DNA of 64,000 nucleotides from Hofstenia miamia (taxonomy: Eukaryota > Xenacoelomorpha > Acoela > Hofsteniidae). The notes under the pieces are model-generated. The model was not told the DNA's origin. It searched no databases and saw only the letters and a list, made by a program, of their open reading frames with translations. The position numbers and the translations under genes were made by a program. The stretch spans positions 1,236,453-1,300,452 of the forward strand of contig CABFPE010000136.1 in the NCBI GenBank assembly GCA_900660155.1, written 5' to 3'. Numbering within the stretch: the stretch's first letter is position 1; each line of letters opens with the position of its first letter. This document shows, piece by piece, positions 35,112 through 48,250 of the stretch.

Positions 35112-36615
35112 TTTCCTTTATGCTAAAATGCATATTCATAATTAATTTGTGTTGCAGCTTGCATGTGGACTATTATATTTTATCAACAATAAATTCCTAT
35201 GCATATGCAGCATACTTAACATTTCAATTCTCTTTAAAGGAATTGGGAAAACTATACTCTTTTTCGTAGCACGCACTTAACACTTAAATTTCTTTGATTA
35301 AAAACTGATTATAATTGAAACACCCAGTAATCCGACATAAAGTTTAGTCAGTCGTTGTATTGAAAAATTTCACGAAAATAACAGTTAAAATAGTACATCA
35401 AATAAGTTTTACTCTGATCTCTTAGAACAATTGAATAGAAAATTTACTATTTTCACCTATAGTTAAAAACTTCATTATACTTTATGTATTGCATCACAGC
35501 CTACTGTTTTCAGTTGGATATGGTAGGATATACCTCGAAGAACATCACAATGCATATTATCATAGGTTTTCGATTCTATCACTTCATTATAACCAATAAA
35601 AATAATTTGAATGGAATACTGCGTTGAGAGCATTAAATTATTTCCCAATCTGACGAAAAAATAATAGAAAAATAGTTGGATGAAGTCCATTATTTCACAT
35701 TGACGTCACTGGAGGAGTGGGAACCAGTAAAAAATTGTAAATGGAAATGACTGATAATTCAAAATGCACTAATTAAAAATTCAATTTGATTTAAGTGTAG
35801 ATAACCAAAACGCTTTTCGTAGTGGGAAATTCAATATTAATGTCTCTTGTGAAATGCAACATATTTTTGCATATAACAGGCGTTAGGAATTTTCTGTGCT
35901 TACTATAGCCGGTGTTAAATATATACATATATATACATACATATATTCAGTCAGATGTACCTACAAAAGGTCATAAAAAACGTACACCAAATGAAAGGGA
36001 AATCGGCACAAATTCAAAAGTACACGTGACAAATTGTTTTGAAAATTTAAAACCATTTTTTAATATCTACCTGTGGAAAAGCTTTTCCGATTTGGTGGCA
36101 CAGGTGAACGATTTCTGCTTGAAAAATTTTGATCAGATATATATATATATATATATACATATTATTTATATAAATATATATATAAAGAAATATATATATA
36201 TATATAACCCTAACCCCTAGATCCTTAACGAGTAAAGTATGTGTTTTTACTGGTTAAAGATTGTCAAAATTTGGTCAATATTTACTACGAAGTCAAAAAT
36301 TTCAAAATTTGATTTTTCAAAAATATCAGAAATATGTCATACTTACAAACTTGCAGTCAAATGTTGGAAATATTAGAGCTAAATAGGCCTCGTATGTAAC
36401 AATGTCAAATGAATTCTTGCTAAAGTGTAAATTTTGTTTATCTCATATGATTGTTTATAGTGAATGTATTTATGTATTCATTGTTTTGACTTCCTTTCAA
36501 GTTTTCCCTGAATTTTACCTTAAATTCTCGTTTTTTAGGATTTTCGCTAAATGTCAAAATTGGCATTTTTCGCTGCAAAATTTGAATTTATTTTGGTAAA
36601 AAATAACTGTCACAT
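35112..36615. other. No gene; TA microsatellites
   Basis: AT-rich with imperfect TA/CA tracts at 35918-35947 and 36137-36207. The second is followed by CCCTAACCCCTAG, a telomere-like word. Confidence 0.5.
36137..36207 (+). repeat. Interrupted (TA)n microsatellite
   Basis: Several TA runs broken by CATATTATTTATAAATA and AAAGAAA; borders CCCTAACCCC. Confidence 0.9.
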
Positions 36616-36722
36616 TAATGAGATTAAGTGCTTTCCTGCTTTATTGATTTTATTGATTCTGAATCGGATAGATTTGTGAATTATAAAATTTGACCTAGCA
36701 ATTTGTTTTCTCATGGTTTTTA
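36616..36722 (+). repeat. Dispersed repeat, copy 2
   Basis: Starts TAATGAGATTAAGTGCTTTC as in 31382-31490, sharing GATTCTGAATCGGATAGATT and TTTGACCTAGCAAT. The copies diverge sharply outside these limits. Confidence 0.75.
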
Positions 36723-37687
36723 TATTATCATTCAACACCATTTTTATTAATTCAATAAATCTAAAACTTCTAATTCTGCATCAAAGAATAAGTTGACCAA
36801 ATCCCTATCCAAGTAATGAATGATCACAATTTTACATGCTTTGAATATATAAACACAATTTTATTCCTTAACAATCCTACTATTTTAACATATTACATAA
36901 TAACCCCTACAACTAGGTCCTCGGATTTCAACAATAGGAACTGCAATTTCTTGGAAATATTCTGCATCAATATAAGGTCCTCAAAATAATCTCATATTTT
37001 ATGAAAAAATGAGGGTATGAGCACCAATACAATTAAACAATTTTAAAAAAAATTATTCAAAAAGTGCTGTTTCGTTTTTAGTGTCACCTTCCTAATGATG
37101 AATGTCTTCGAGATGGAAGCTCCATCTAGTAATTAGCAAAACAGATAACAGCGTTCTAAAAAACTTTGAAACTAAGGTAGTTACTGCCTTTTGCGGTGAA
37201 CAATTCAGAAAATTAAGTGGAAGTATTAATTATTTTTCAATGAAACATCTGATTTTTTAAAAAAAACTGAGATTTTTTACATACCTAATGTTACGAAAAC
37301 AACAAAGTAAACTCAAATTTAACGAACTTGCAAAGTTTTGTAAGTATCTACTTATGACTTTGCGAATACTTACATCTGACAAACATCTGATTAAACTTTG
37401 CAAATACTTAGTAATTTTGCATAATTTCAAAAAAAGCGACAACTTCAAATTAGTAAAATATGCCAATGGAAAAGATCAGACAAATATTATTTTTAGAATA
37501 ATCTAAAATGAATGTTTAAAATTACATTTTGTGATTATTTTCGATATAACGCAGATATTCTTGTTATTATACAATAGAAAGTTGTTTGTTTCATGTTCTA
37601 AGATTGAATACAACATTGCATTATTGAAAAATAAGCAAATTTATCAACATAATGACTATAACCTGAACCCATACCATATCCCAAACC
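36723..37687. other. No gene seen; approach to satellite
   Basis: AT-rich. The last 40 bases (37655-37690) are AACC-rich (AACCTGAACCCATACC), resembling a degenerate telomere-like tract that passes into the satellite. Confidence 0.45.
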
Positions 37688-40030
37688 ATAATCCTAACCC
37701 CAATTCTAATCTAAAGTATAACTCTAACTTTAAGCTAAATTCTATCATAACCCTAATCTTTCCCCAAACCATAAATCTAACATTATACTGAATTAGTCAT
37801 CATGACAGAGCCGCTCAATGAAAACATATTCATTCTGATTTATGTAAACAAAGTATAAGTTCCTGAAATAATCCTAACCCCAATTCTAATCTAAAGTATA
37901 ACTCTAACTTTAAGCTAAATTCTATCATAACCCTAATCTTTCCCCAAACCATAAATCTAACATTATACTGAATTAGTCATCATGACAGAGCCGCTCAATG
38001 AAAACATATTCATTCTGATTTATGTAAACAAAGTATAAGTTCCTGAAATAATCCTAACCCCAATTCTAATCTAAAGTATAACTCTAACTTTAAGCTAAAT
38101 TCTATCATAACCCTAATCTTTCCCCAAACCATAAATCTAACATTATACTGAATTAGTCATCATGACAGAGCCGCTCAATGAAAACATATTCATTCTGATT
38201 TATGTAAACAAAGTATAAGTTCCTGAAATAATCCTAACCCCAATTCTAATCTAAAGTATAACTCTAACTTTAAGCTAAATTCTATCATAACCCTAATCTT
38301 TCCCCAAACCATAAATCTAACATTATACTGAATTAGTCATCATGACAGAGCCGCTCAATGAAAACATATTCATTCTGATTTATGTAAACAAAGTATAAGT
38401 TCCTGAAATAATCCTAACCCCAATTCTAATCTAAAGTATAACTCTAACTTTAAGCTAAATTCTATCATAACCCTAATCTTTCCCCAAACCATAAATCTAA
38501 CATTATACTGAATTAGTCATCATGACAGAGCCGCTCAATGAAAACATATTCATTCTGATTTATGTAAACAAAGTATAAGTTCCTGAAATAATCCTAACCC
38601 CAATTCTAATCTAAAGTATAACTCTAACTTTAAGCTAAATTCTATCATAACCCTAATCTTTCCCCAAACCATAAATCTAACATTATACTGAATTAGTCAT
38701 CATGACAGAGCCGCTCAATGAAAACATATTCATTCTGATTTATGTAAACAAAGTATAAGTTCCTGAAATAATCCTAACCCCAATTCTAATCTAAAGTATA
38801 ACTCTAACTTTAAGCTAAATTCTATCATAACCCTAATCTTTCCCCAAACCATAAATCTAACATTATACTGAATTAGTCATCATGACAGAGCCGCTCAATG
38901 AAAACATATTCATTCTGATTTATGTAAACAAAGTATAAGTTCCTGAAATAATCCTAACCCCAATTCTAATCTAAAGTATAACTCTAACTTTAAGCTAAAT
39001 TCTATCATAACCCTAATCTTTCCCCAAACCATAAATCTAACATTATACTGAATTAGTCATCATGACAGAGCCGCTCAATGAAAACATATTCATTCTGATT
39101 TATGTAAACAAAGTATAAGTTCCTGAAATAATCCTAACCCCAATTCTAATCTAAAGTATAACTCTAACTTTAAGCTAAATTCTATCATAACCCTAATCTT
39201 TCCCCAAACCATAAATCTAACATTATACTGAATTAGTCATCATGACAGAGCCGCTCAATGAAAACATATTCATTCTGATTTATGTAAACAAAGTATAAGT
39301 TCCTGAAATAATCCTAACCCCAATTCTAATCTAAAGTATAACTCTAACTTTAAGCTAAATTCTATCATAACCCTAATCTTTCCCCAAACCATAAATCTAA
39401 CATTATACTGAATTAGTCATCATGACAGAGCCGCTCAATGAAAACATATTCATTCTGATTTATGTAAACAAAGTATAAGTTCCTGAAATAATCCTAACCC
39501 CAATTCTAATCTAAAGTATAACTCTAACTTTAAGCTAAATTCTATCATAACCCTAATCTTTCCCCAAACCATAAATCTAACATTATACTGAATTAGTCAT
39601 CATGACAGAGCCGCTCAATGAAAACATATTCATTCTGATTTATGTAAACAAAGTATAAGTTCCTGAAATAATCCTAACCCCAATTCTAATCTAAAGTATA
39701 ACTCTAACTTTAAGCTAAATTCTATCATAACCCTAATCTTTCCCCAAACCATAAATCTAACATTATACTGAATTAGTCATCATGACAGAGCCGCTCAATG
39801 AAAACATATTCATTCTGATTTATGTAAACAAAGTATAAGTTCCTGAAATAATCCTAACCCCAATTCTAATCTAAAGTATAACTCTAACTTTAAGCTAAAT
39901 TCTATCATATCCCTAATCTTTCCCCAAACCATAAATCTAACATTATACTGAATTATTCATCATGACAGAGCCGCTCAATGAAAACATATTCATTCTGATT
40001 TATGTAAACAAAGTATAAGTTCCTGAAATA
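37688..40030 (+). repeat. 180-bp satellite array, 13 units
   Basis: Thirteen head-to-tail copies of a 180-bp unit (2340 bp plus a shared ATA at the end). Units 1 to 12 are identical as read. The last unit differs at two bases: TATCATAT for TATCATAA near 39910 and AATTATTCAT for AATTAGTCAT near 39956. The unit holds several degenerate CCCTAA-like words (ATCCTAACCCC, CCCTAATC, ACTCTAAC, AATCTAAC) in its first half and an unrelated second half. All six frames contain stops, so it is not a protein repeat even though 180 is a multiple of three. The left neighbour is AACC-rich; the right neighbour is unrelated unique sequence. Confidence 0.98.
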
Positions 40031-41976
40031 TTTTAATGAATTCGTGAGTCATAAGCATTTAAAATTTTACATGGAAACCATCAAAATTGCAAGAAATATC
40101 TGGGTCAAATTATAGCAAAAAATTTCAGAAGGGTATTTTTAGGCCCAAGTCAGCACTCACCAATATATATAGTTTGTTGTTGCAAAATCTTACCGATGAT
40201 GGCTACAGATATCCCAACACTTGAAAGAAAGCTGTGTTTAATTCATTGTATAGAGTTGTCAAGGCTTGATTTGCATATGACGTTAGAAGATGTATTTCTA
40301 CATTTTTAATATTACAGATTCTCTCAATAATAGTCATTAGAAGATTATTTACAAATGAAATAACGCAAATTATGTTAGTCCTATCAACTACCAATTGATA
40401 TGTATTAACATACAAAATTGGCACTGACTAAAATACATCCTCTCAAATTCGAGAAGAATAGGATTGTAACCGCATTGTGCAATGTTTTCTAAAAAAAATA
40501 ACGATTTTTGTTTTGTAAAAATAGTTAATATCATGTTGACTGAGTTTTAAGCGCAATTGCTCAACAGAAATAGAAAATGTCCATTTTATTATCGTTTCCT
40601 GTAAAACATAATGGCTCAGTACTTGAGTTAAAATATATTTAGCTCTTAATGTAGCGTTATTAGTGCTTTTAAAACTGCGCGTTGACATTTCAACACTATT
40701 GTCAGTAGAACAAAGAAAGGGAATTTATCTTAATCTATTATTTTAATATTAATATGCTTTCAAATAGCTGCTATATTAGAGAGTGCTAAAGTGTTTTCAA
40801 TGCGCGAACCTCCATACGGCTTAGTGCAAACACATAATGAATTTAAAAATTCCAATGAATACTGAATTTTTTTAAATAATCACACAGTAGAATTTACTAA
40901 TAAAAATGCGTTAATCGATAAGTTCTTAAAGCTTGAAATAGAAAAAATTTTTTACCTATCACTGATCTGATTTATGAAATTATTATTGATTTTCATATTT
41001 CAAAATTAGTTATACACAATAAAATACCTTTTCCATTAATCAAATTACTCAGCAGATCGCAATTTGCAAGGACAAAATTCAAATAAATCAAGTCAGGTGG
41101 TCTAGACTTTAAAAACGTTTACAGCCAGTAGTGATGGCTTTGAAATGACACCTCCATCACGAAATCTATAGCTGATTAAATTCAAATGTGTATCCTGTCA
41201 GTTCCAGAACCTTTCCATTAATTCCTCAATGCCAAGTGAAATTAATTACGTTTCTCTGCCGATTAGGGAAATATTCAAATTTAAAGTTTTTGTGCGTCAA
41301 AAAACTATTTTATTACCATTATCAATATTTAATGTTAGTTAAATTTTAGAGAGAAAAATCTCTCAACTTTATGAATGACATTTAATTGTTATAACTAGTA
41401 GAAATTACTGAAAAAGAAGTACACTAGCAATACAATATGGGGACAAGCGGAAAACTGCTTTGAAAAACTTTAACTGTGTAAATTTATGAGGGAGATCATT
41501 TGGATTAAATCTAAGGAATTAGGTAGAATAACCGCTCCTAATTTCAAGATATTTCCTTCAAGAATTGATTATTACATGACAGTTAGAGTTTGAAAAAATT
41601 TCCCTTTTACCGTCCAGTTTGGTCCGTTACAACTCGAGCAGTACGATTACATATACTGAAATTAAAACTTTTAACAATTGATGTATTTCTTTTGAGTTGC
41701 ATATAATCAAGAAATACTGCGTTGACCTTGTGAATTTATGAACTTATTCTAATTTCCAAGTATTGTGAAAAAACATACAATGATGGTGAATTAATAAAAA
41801 ACAACACAGTAGCAACTATAAAAATATATTTTAAAAATTATAGTTATTTTAAACACTCAAATGCATCCATTGATCACACTTTTTAAATATATATTATAAA
41901 TACAACTTAAAGAGCATAAATATAACACGAGCTAAGAACAATAATTGTGTGTAATTAATAGAACAAATTAAGCATA
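40031..41976. other. No gene seen
   Basis: AT-rich with nothing recognisable; short open frames on the minus strand at 40203-40688 have no known motif. Confidence 0.4.
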
Positions 41977-42081
41977 AATTTACGAAGTGCTCCAAATCTA
42001 AGAACATTCAAAAAAGATTTTAAAAAAATTCACTTATACAACCATTTTTCTATTTCATTAAACGTATGGCAAAATTATTAA
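41977..42081 (+). pseudogene. Possible non-LTR C-terminal tail
   Basis: A 34-codon reading begins NLRSAPNLRTFKKDFKKIHL, resembling the IRxAxxLxTFKKxLK block that closes many CR1/L2-type proteins. It is short and no reverse transcriptase motif can be followed upstream, so this is tentative. Confidence 0.35.
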
Positions 42082-43221
42082 TATTTGTGTTGTTGTTTTA
42101 AGCTAGTGATTTATTATTATTTTTAGTTATACTTTATGATGGATTTTAATTATTTGTTTTTTCATTTGTCATTTTTGTTGTATTATAAATGTATTGATGT
42201 AGCTTAAAACCTATATTCTAGTAACTGCTTGTAGCGTAGAATTCAAGGATGTAAAACAGAATGTCTTAAAGCCAACAGAGCAATTGGAAATTGGCCCTTT
42301 GCTTTAACACTACTGTTCCTCTCTTTACTGTAAAGTTAAGTTTCAAACGTTTATTCAATCTTTTCGCAGAATTGTATTCCCCTATTAGAAAATTTCGAAA
42401 TCGCTGTTATGAACACATCTATGCGTCATTGTGATTCGTTGGAACACTTGTGCGAAAAATTATTCCAGTGCTTGAATGCATGACAGCATTAATATTTTTT
42501 ATACTAAATAAGCATATTTTGGTTAAAAAAATTTTGCCATTTCCACGGTACAGATAAAAATGTCTAAAGTTCAGGGCCTCAACTATTTTGTATCTTTAAA
42601 TAGACTGTCCAAATCTATTCAGTTGGCATGCGCAAAGACATTCTTTAAGGCGTTGCTATAAAGCTTCTTGACTGAGCTTCAATGAAGGAAGGATTCTTCT
42701 GAGGTCAATTCAGATTAAAAAGGTTAATTCTCTTGAAACGGAAATTGGACATTAGAAAAAGATTTCTCATAAAAGCACTGAAGATGCTAATTATAAAACA
42801 AAATTTACATCTTTGGAGTTGATGAAGATGGTAGAAGATATAGTAACCAAAAAAATTATATCCATTCTGAGAGATGACAGTTCTTTCTAAAGACATACAT
42901 CGTGTTGGAAACTATCAACTCAAATAGAAATGGAAAAAACAATTAACTCCGATTATGGCTCAGTGCTCAGATTGAATAGCCTGCTGTTTAGTATATAAGA
43001 AAGAAAATTTGAGAAAAAATATTATTCATGATTATCCAAGAAGAGGACGATAGAGCAGAGCTCAAAATGAGAAAATTTATACTATATTTCTTGACAGATA
43101 AGACAAAATAATCTGTTGAGGTAAAATAGAGTAATAAGACACCTTAATAAAGTCCACTGAGTATCACACGTAGTTTACACAGATGCTAAAGAATCTCTTA
43201 GGAAAATTACATTCGCGCATA
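42082..43221. other. No gene seen
   Basis: AT-rich. Possibly 3' untranslated remnant of the retrotransposon piece to about 42240; otherwise featureless. Confidence 0.35.
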
Positions 43222-43229
43222 GTCCCGAA

Positions 43230-44529
43230 TAGGGATGGGATCCGGATAGCGAATTGAATAAACCGGATACAGAATAATTCCGGATAATTTGACAGCCGGA
43301 TACCGGAAAATATATTGTTGAGTTATTACTAGGGCAAGCAGAAATATAACTTCAGGAAAAAATACAATCTTATTTTTATAACAAAACATGACGGAATTTG
43401 GTTAAATTTGCCATAAAATATTACCATCCATTTTTCAAAATGATCCATTTAAGAAAAAATTAAACGTTTTCTATTACTAAGAATAAGACATAAAATAAAT
43501 ACAAAAACTCTTACTAAAATAAAATAAAGTTTTTTAAAGCAACTATTTCACTAAATTTTAATAACTCCACATCAATTTCAATATGTTATTGTGGTTGAGA
43601 TTTCTGTCATAGGCTGAGTTTTCTCAACATAGAAAAACATCTATCAACTGCAGTTGGTGTTGCTTGACATTTCCATAATCTAGCATACAATTCCGATTAA
43701 TATAATCTAGCATAAAATTCCTATTAATTCTCCATCCCCTTTTTCCATTATAGCAGGTACTATTTCCAAGATCAAGGGTGCTAGTAATAACAGCATCTGG
43801 TGGAATTTCAACTCTTTCAAACATTGAACAACTTTGATTTTTTATGATAGCAGCCGTAGTTGAAGCAATTAGACTGTCAACCCTCAAATATTTTGCTTGA
43901 ATACGCATGGCAACAATTAGCTAGCAATTAAACTTCTCTGAGGTTAGGCAAAGAAGTATTTTAAATGAAATTGAATGAATATATATATATATTAGTTCAA
44001 ATGATTTAAAGCAGTCACAATCCAGCAATAATTTTTAAGTTCTTTCTTAATATTAATTAAACTATGCCAAAATAAGATTTTATTGCATTTCAGCCACAAA
44101 TATTACCGTATTTTTAAAAAAAATGTGACTTTTTATGACTTTATAACTTCCTATTAAACTCCATCCCAGGTCTTAAAGCCATCTAATTTTAAGCGGACTG
44201 CAAATTAAACCCACAGAAAAAACATGACTTTTTGCTACCCTAATTGTTAATGAAGAACAACTTTATATTTTAATTAACATCGACCTCATTTGGATGAAAA
44301 TAAATAAATACCAGATAGAGTACGTCCTGATATGTCAGAAAAACATGTTTTGTTGCATGACAACTTCCATATCATGGAAAAAATACAGCTTTTTCCTCGA
44401 AAATTCCATTATTAAATAAAGGTATATCTCAGTATATGTTATCCGGTAAAATCCGATAAACAAGTTAAATATCCGAATCCGGTTGTGAAATTGCCGATTT
44501 TACCGGATACCGGATTCCGGCACATCCTA
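43230..44529 (-). mobile_element. hAT transposon 2 (1300 bp)
   Basis: The left terminus TAGGGATGGGATCCGGATA matches the inverted right terminus TAGGATGTGCCGGAATCCGG in hAT fashion. Flanking 8-mers GTCCCGAA (43222-43229) and GCCCCGAA (44530-44537) agree at 7 of 8 positions, a clear 8-bp duplication. Both ends carry multiple CCGGAT/ATCCGG words over about 100 bases. A transposase C-terminal remnant is on the minus strand inside. Length is close to that of hAT elements 1 and 3 here. Confidence 0.88.
43607..43908 (-). pseudogene. hAT transposase C-terminal remnant
   Basis: An open frame on the minus strand reads through PPDAVITSTLDLGNSTCYN and GNVKQ; shifting frame near 43660 gives TPTAVDRCFSMLRKL, which matches the conserved hAT dimerisation block (xxxxER.FS.L..L). 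It then hits a stop at 43607. A 27-bp tandem duplication (43675-43701 and 43702-43728, two differences) adds nine codons in frame. The N-terminal zinc finger and the catalytic region are not recognisable, so this is a dead copy. Confidence 0.6.
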
Positions 44530-44678
44530 GCCCCGAATGCTCCAATTGACCCTACGCCCCTGCATTGTGATATATTGTTTGTTATATTTTTGCGTCAATA
44601 ACACAATACAATATAAACACACGTGTTACTCCATCAAATCAACTTAGTAATAATACTTTTAAGCGTATTTTACATTTT

Positions 44679-45385
44679 GGTCACAGACGGGACATTGTGT
44701 TAGAGAGCTCCTACCTTAATAGGTGAGTTTTTTTTTCCAATAAACTATCAACATCTTTAAAACTAAGGATTAATTTCCTGCAAACACAAGTTTTTGTCGC
44801 TGATTTCATATAACACTATGGTCACGGAGGGGACAAAAATTTGACTGGCCTTGCTTTACGGTGGAATTACTTATCGTAAATCGTACTTTCTTTAATATTT
44901 CTTACTTGGGTAAAAATCCTAAGTAATTTCAGAAAACTTTACAAGAACGTATGTTTTCATGGGAAACATAAAAATCGTCAAAACAATTTGATCACGGTCG
45001 GGACATTTTCTTCAACAAGTTTGAATGATCTTATTAGTCGATGAAATATTTTGTTGAGAAATACAATTAACGCAATTCACTTAAAAATGTTTTTGGAGAA
45101 CCCTATTGTAAGCTCTAAACTATTTAATTCAAAAAGAGGGGTAGGAAATTAAAAAGAATTTGCATTTAAAGTTCATAGAAATTTTCAGAAAATTGCACAA
45201 AAATATGTTAAAACTGTCGTATACCTTTAATTTTTCGCTGAAAATAATTCCAATATATTACAATCTTTAAAAATTAGGTATGATATTTCGAGACTGTTGT
45301 ATTTAAAATATATTTCTCTCGTTTCCCTGCAAATTAAGATTTTTAAGCTTTGATTTTGGGTATTTGTTCACGGGCGGGAACGTAC
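44679..45385 (+). repeat. Four dispersed GGTCACGG-type motifs
   Basis: GC-rich words stand out in AT-rich DNA at 44679 (GGTCACAGACGGGACA), 44820 (GGTCACGGAGGGGACA), 44990 (GATCACGGTCGGGACA) and 45366 (GTTCACGGGCGGGAAC), all on the same strand. Weak similarity extends upstream of copies 2 and 4 (TTTCCTGCAAA....AAG.TTTTT) and downstream (ACAAATTTG.), suggesting the remains of a longer direct repeat. Confidence 0.6.
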
Positions 45386-48211
45386 AAATTTGGTCAGTCT
45401 TCCACTTCTGATAATTAAAATATGTATTCAAATATAATTCAATAAATTTTTTATTATAAATTATTTGTTATATGATATATTGTTAAGTTTATCAATGTAC
45501 ATGAATGAGAATATTTTGGTTGATCTTTTTGTATATAAATATAAAAATTCCAAATTTGGGCTGGTTCATAAAAGTATTGAACTGTTTCCAGTATTTCATA
45601 TATAGCGATTTATACATTTAAATTTGTGCATTAGTTAATGCCGATGCAATATAGAGCTTCTTAAAACAAACCAAATGTGTTTAACAAGCTCCCTGCTCTA
45701 TTATTTGGAACACTATTGTTTGCAACAATTAGAAAGACATAATTCAGTAATGGGAGATGTTTAGAGTTTTAAATTTCATCCTAGTAACTTGTATTAACGT
45801 TCGCACTGCTTAGTTAAATCAAGTCTCATAATATATGTTAAAAAAAGGTACTCCTAAATAATTTTCAAGGGGCTCTAAAATTGAGAGATAAAAAAAATTT
45901 TATATAAAACAATTTAGTGTAAAATTGTATAAAAATTTTCAACAAGTAAAATTAAACACTGCAACATTTGAAAATTAAACCCTATCTTTGAACTATTCAA
46001 AAGCATTTACACGCTTTAGGATCCTTTGACGTCATAAATTTCCTTGCATAGAAACTTTTCTGTAGTTGAATAAAATAGCTATGTTGCTTGTTTAATCATT
46101 GTTAAAATGTTAATAAAAGGGGAGTGACGTGCGCCTCTTTTATACAATCGCTTTAATGTCTCGTAAATATAGAACTTAGTCACTTTTTTATACTGATTTC
46201 TCGGAATTAAATTTGCTTATCTATTATACGATTCTCTCCGAATTAAACTAAAACAATCATTATATAATTTCTCTAAAAACAAATCTGAAATATTAGAAAC
46301 AGTCCTGTAGAACATTATTTTATATATAATAGCTTTATATTGCTTCGACAAAATTTTTTTTTGTCATTATCAAGCAATTTAGAATGGTGGCAGTATACAG
46401 ATATATATATATTGAACCCGGACATGCATAGAAGCAAACAGACATTCTAATTACTATTAGCATTTACCTAAAACAAAAAAGCACTGTTTATAAGACATGC
46501 TTAAAACAGTGTAGCCCTGCATATATCCTTAACCTCTACTTTATTAAACCAAGAATGTCTAACATTTACATTGTCAATTGAATTTTTTTACTAAGATTGA
46601 GAATTTTTCCCAATTTATATAAGCTCTCGAAAACGCACGCGTTAAAAATCTCCTAAAATTTCTCTGATTTGCTGTAAAAAAAACTTTTCTTCATGGCAAT
46701 CTTCTTAAATTTATAAATGCAATATATCTCTTTGAAAGTTCAATGTACCTTAAAAATTCAAACATATGCTTAGCATCCATTACTGCATAAAATTTTCTCA
46801 TGCTCTTCTGTGAGATTAGACAGTAAGTGATTCTAACTCAATAACCTATTGAAGTAACTCAGTAGCACATAGTCTTTGATTTTTTGAGCATAATATCAAA
46901 TGTTGGATACTAAAAAACATTTTCATAAATTTATCAATGCAGGTGGGATAAAACTATACATTGCAGAAGCACTTTATTTCAAAGAAAACTACAAAAGGAA
47001 TAATAAATGTACAACTAACAACTAATTCAAATTTAAATTAGTTTAAGGGATGCGCGTGCATATTTGATGATTCTCTTAACATTTTTATTTAGATATAAAC
47101 AATATTCCAAATTAATCAGGGAAACTTAATTTGAAAATCTTTTATATATAGATGGATAGATAGATATTAGTGATATGTGGGTAGAGTTTTTTTAATATCG
47201 CACCTACCCGATAAAGAATTTTTTTCTACCCCTACCCACCCTTATCCGAAAATCTTTACCCTTACCCGTCTGTATCCAAGAAAATAATTTCTTTGCTGCT
47301 ATTAAACAATTAGAAGTTTTTAACAGCATTTCGAACACAATGCATATTCAGTATATATTTTTTTAAAATTTTATTTAAAATTTGTTTTTGAAATAAATCA
47401 TTTTAACCCTAAGCTGCGAATTGCATCCGTTAAGACAAAATTGAAATTTTCCACATTTTCGGACAATTTTCTCTCATTATGTTAAGAATTTGGAAATAAT
47501 CGAAAATTAATTTTTCTGATTAAGTGTGCTTTCCTGTTGCGGTGAAAGCTTGTGATAAAGGTTCCTGTGTTTGAAGTACATAAAAATAACACTTTCACTG
47601 GAAAGTTCCATTTTTCTAAGAACTTTCAAATTCCTCCCATATCGAGTATTCAGATAATAAAGTAGCCTAAAACACTTTGCAGAAGCAACTAACTTCAATT
47701 ATTTAGTTTTCTGTAAATAGTTCCGTCAAGAAGTGAAAGAGGAGTCGACTCCAGTAATGTTTGCAGATTTAGATATAAACATTATTTAGTGAGTTAAGAG
47801 CGGTTAAAATATTTTTATAGAGACCATTACAAATTGTAAAAAACGCCTATTGTTTATGGTTAAGATACACATTATATGGAATGAAAAACGTAGAATACCC
47901 GATAACAATGTGCGCACCCACCCGTACCCGCACCATAAAAAATTTACAATATTAAAAAGAACCAGGGATTTAAGAATAATGGAAGCTCTTTGCATTAAGA
48001 ACAAAGCTAAAGAGCAATTATTTAACTATCAACAAAGTTCAAACATATTAAAGACATTTTAAGTGCATGCATACTTATAATTTAATAGATCTTGTAGTTT
48101 ACTGTAAATTTATGTTGCCGCAATTTTGTTATGATAATAATTTATTTAAAATCGAAGACGTTAAACGTTGTGGTTTGTTCCAATCAATGTATCTCAGTAA
48201 CTTATGGAAAA

Positions 48212-48213
<2 letters not shown>
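45386..48213. other. No gene seen; TACCC-rich patches
   Basis: AT-rich. At 47173-47280 and 47895-47937 there are repeated TACCC/ACCCG words, which could be the two ends of a decayed hAT element, but the outer ends do not align well. Confidence 0.4.

Positions 48214-48248
<35 letters not shown>
48214..48248 (+). repeat. (TA)n microsatellite
   Basis: About 17 TA units. Confidence 0.95.

Positions 48249-48250
<2 letters not shown>

Noticed and set aside
36208-36220. Telomere repeat CCCTAACCCC
   Set aside because: Only one and a half units; not a telomere or interstitial telomere array.
37531-37791. Protein-coding frame entering the satellite
   Set aside because: Asn/Pro-rich reading comes from AACCC-type repeats and stops within the first unit.
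37688-40030. CRISPR-like regular array
   Set aside because: The whole 180-bp unit is repeated with no unique spacers, and the genome is eukaryotic. It is a satellite.
47173-47937. Complete hAT element bounded by TACCC-rich ends
   Set aside because: The ends do not align as inverted repeats and no 8-bp duplication was found; left as an unassigned patch.
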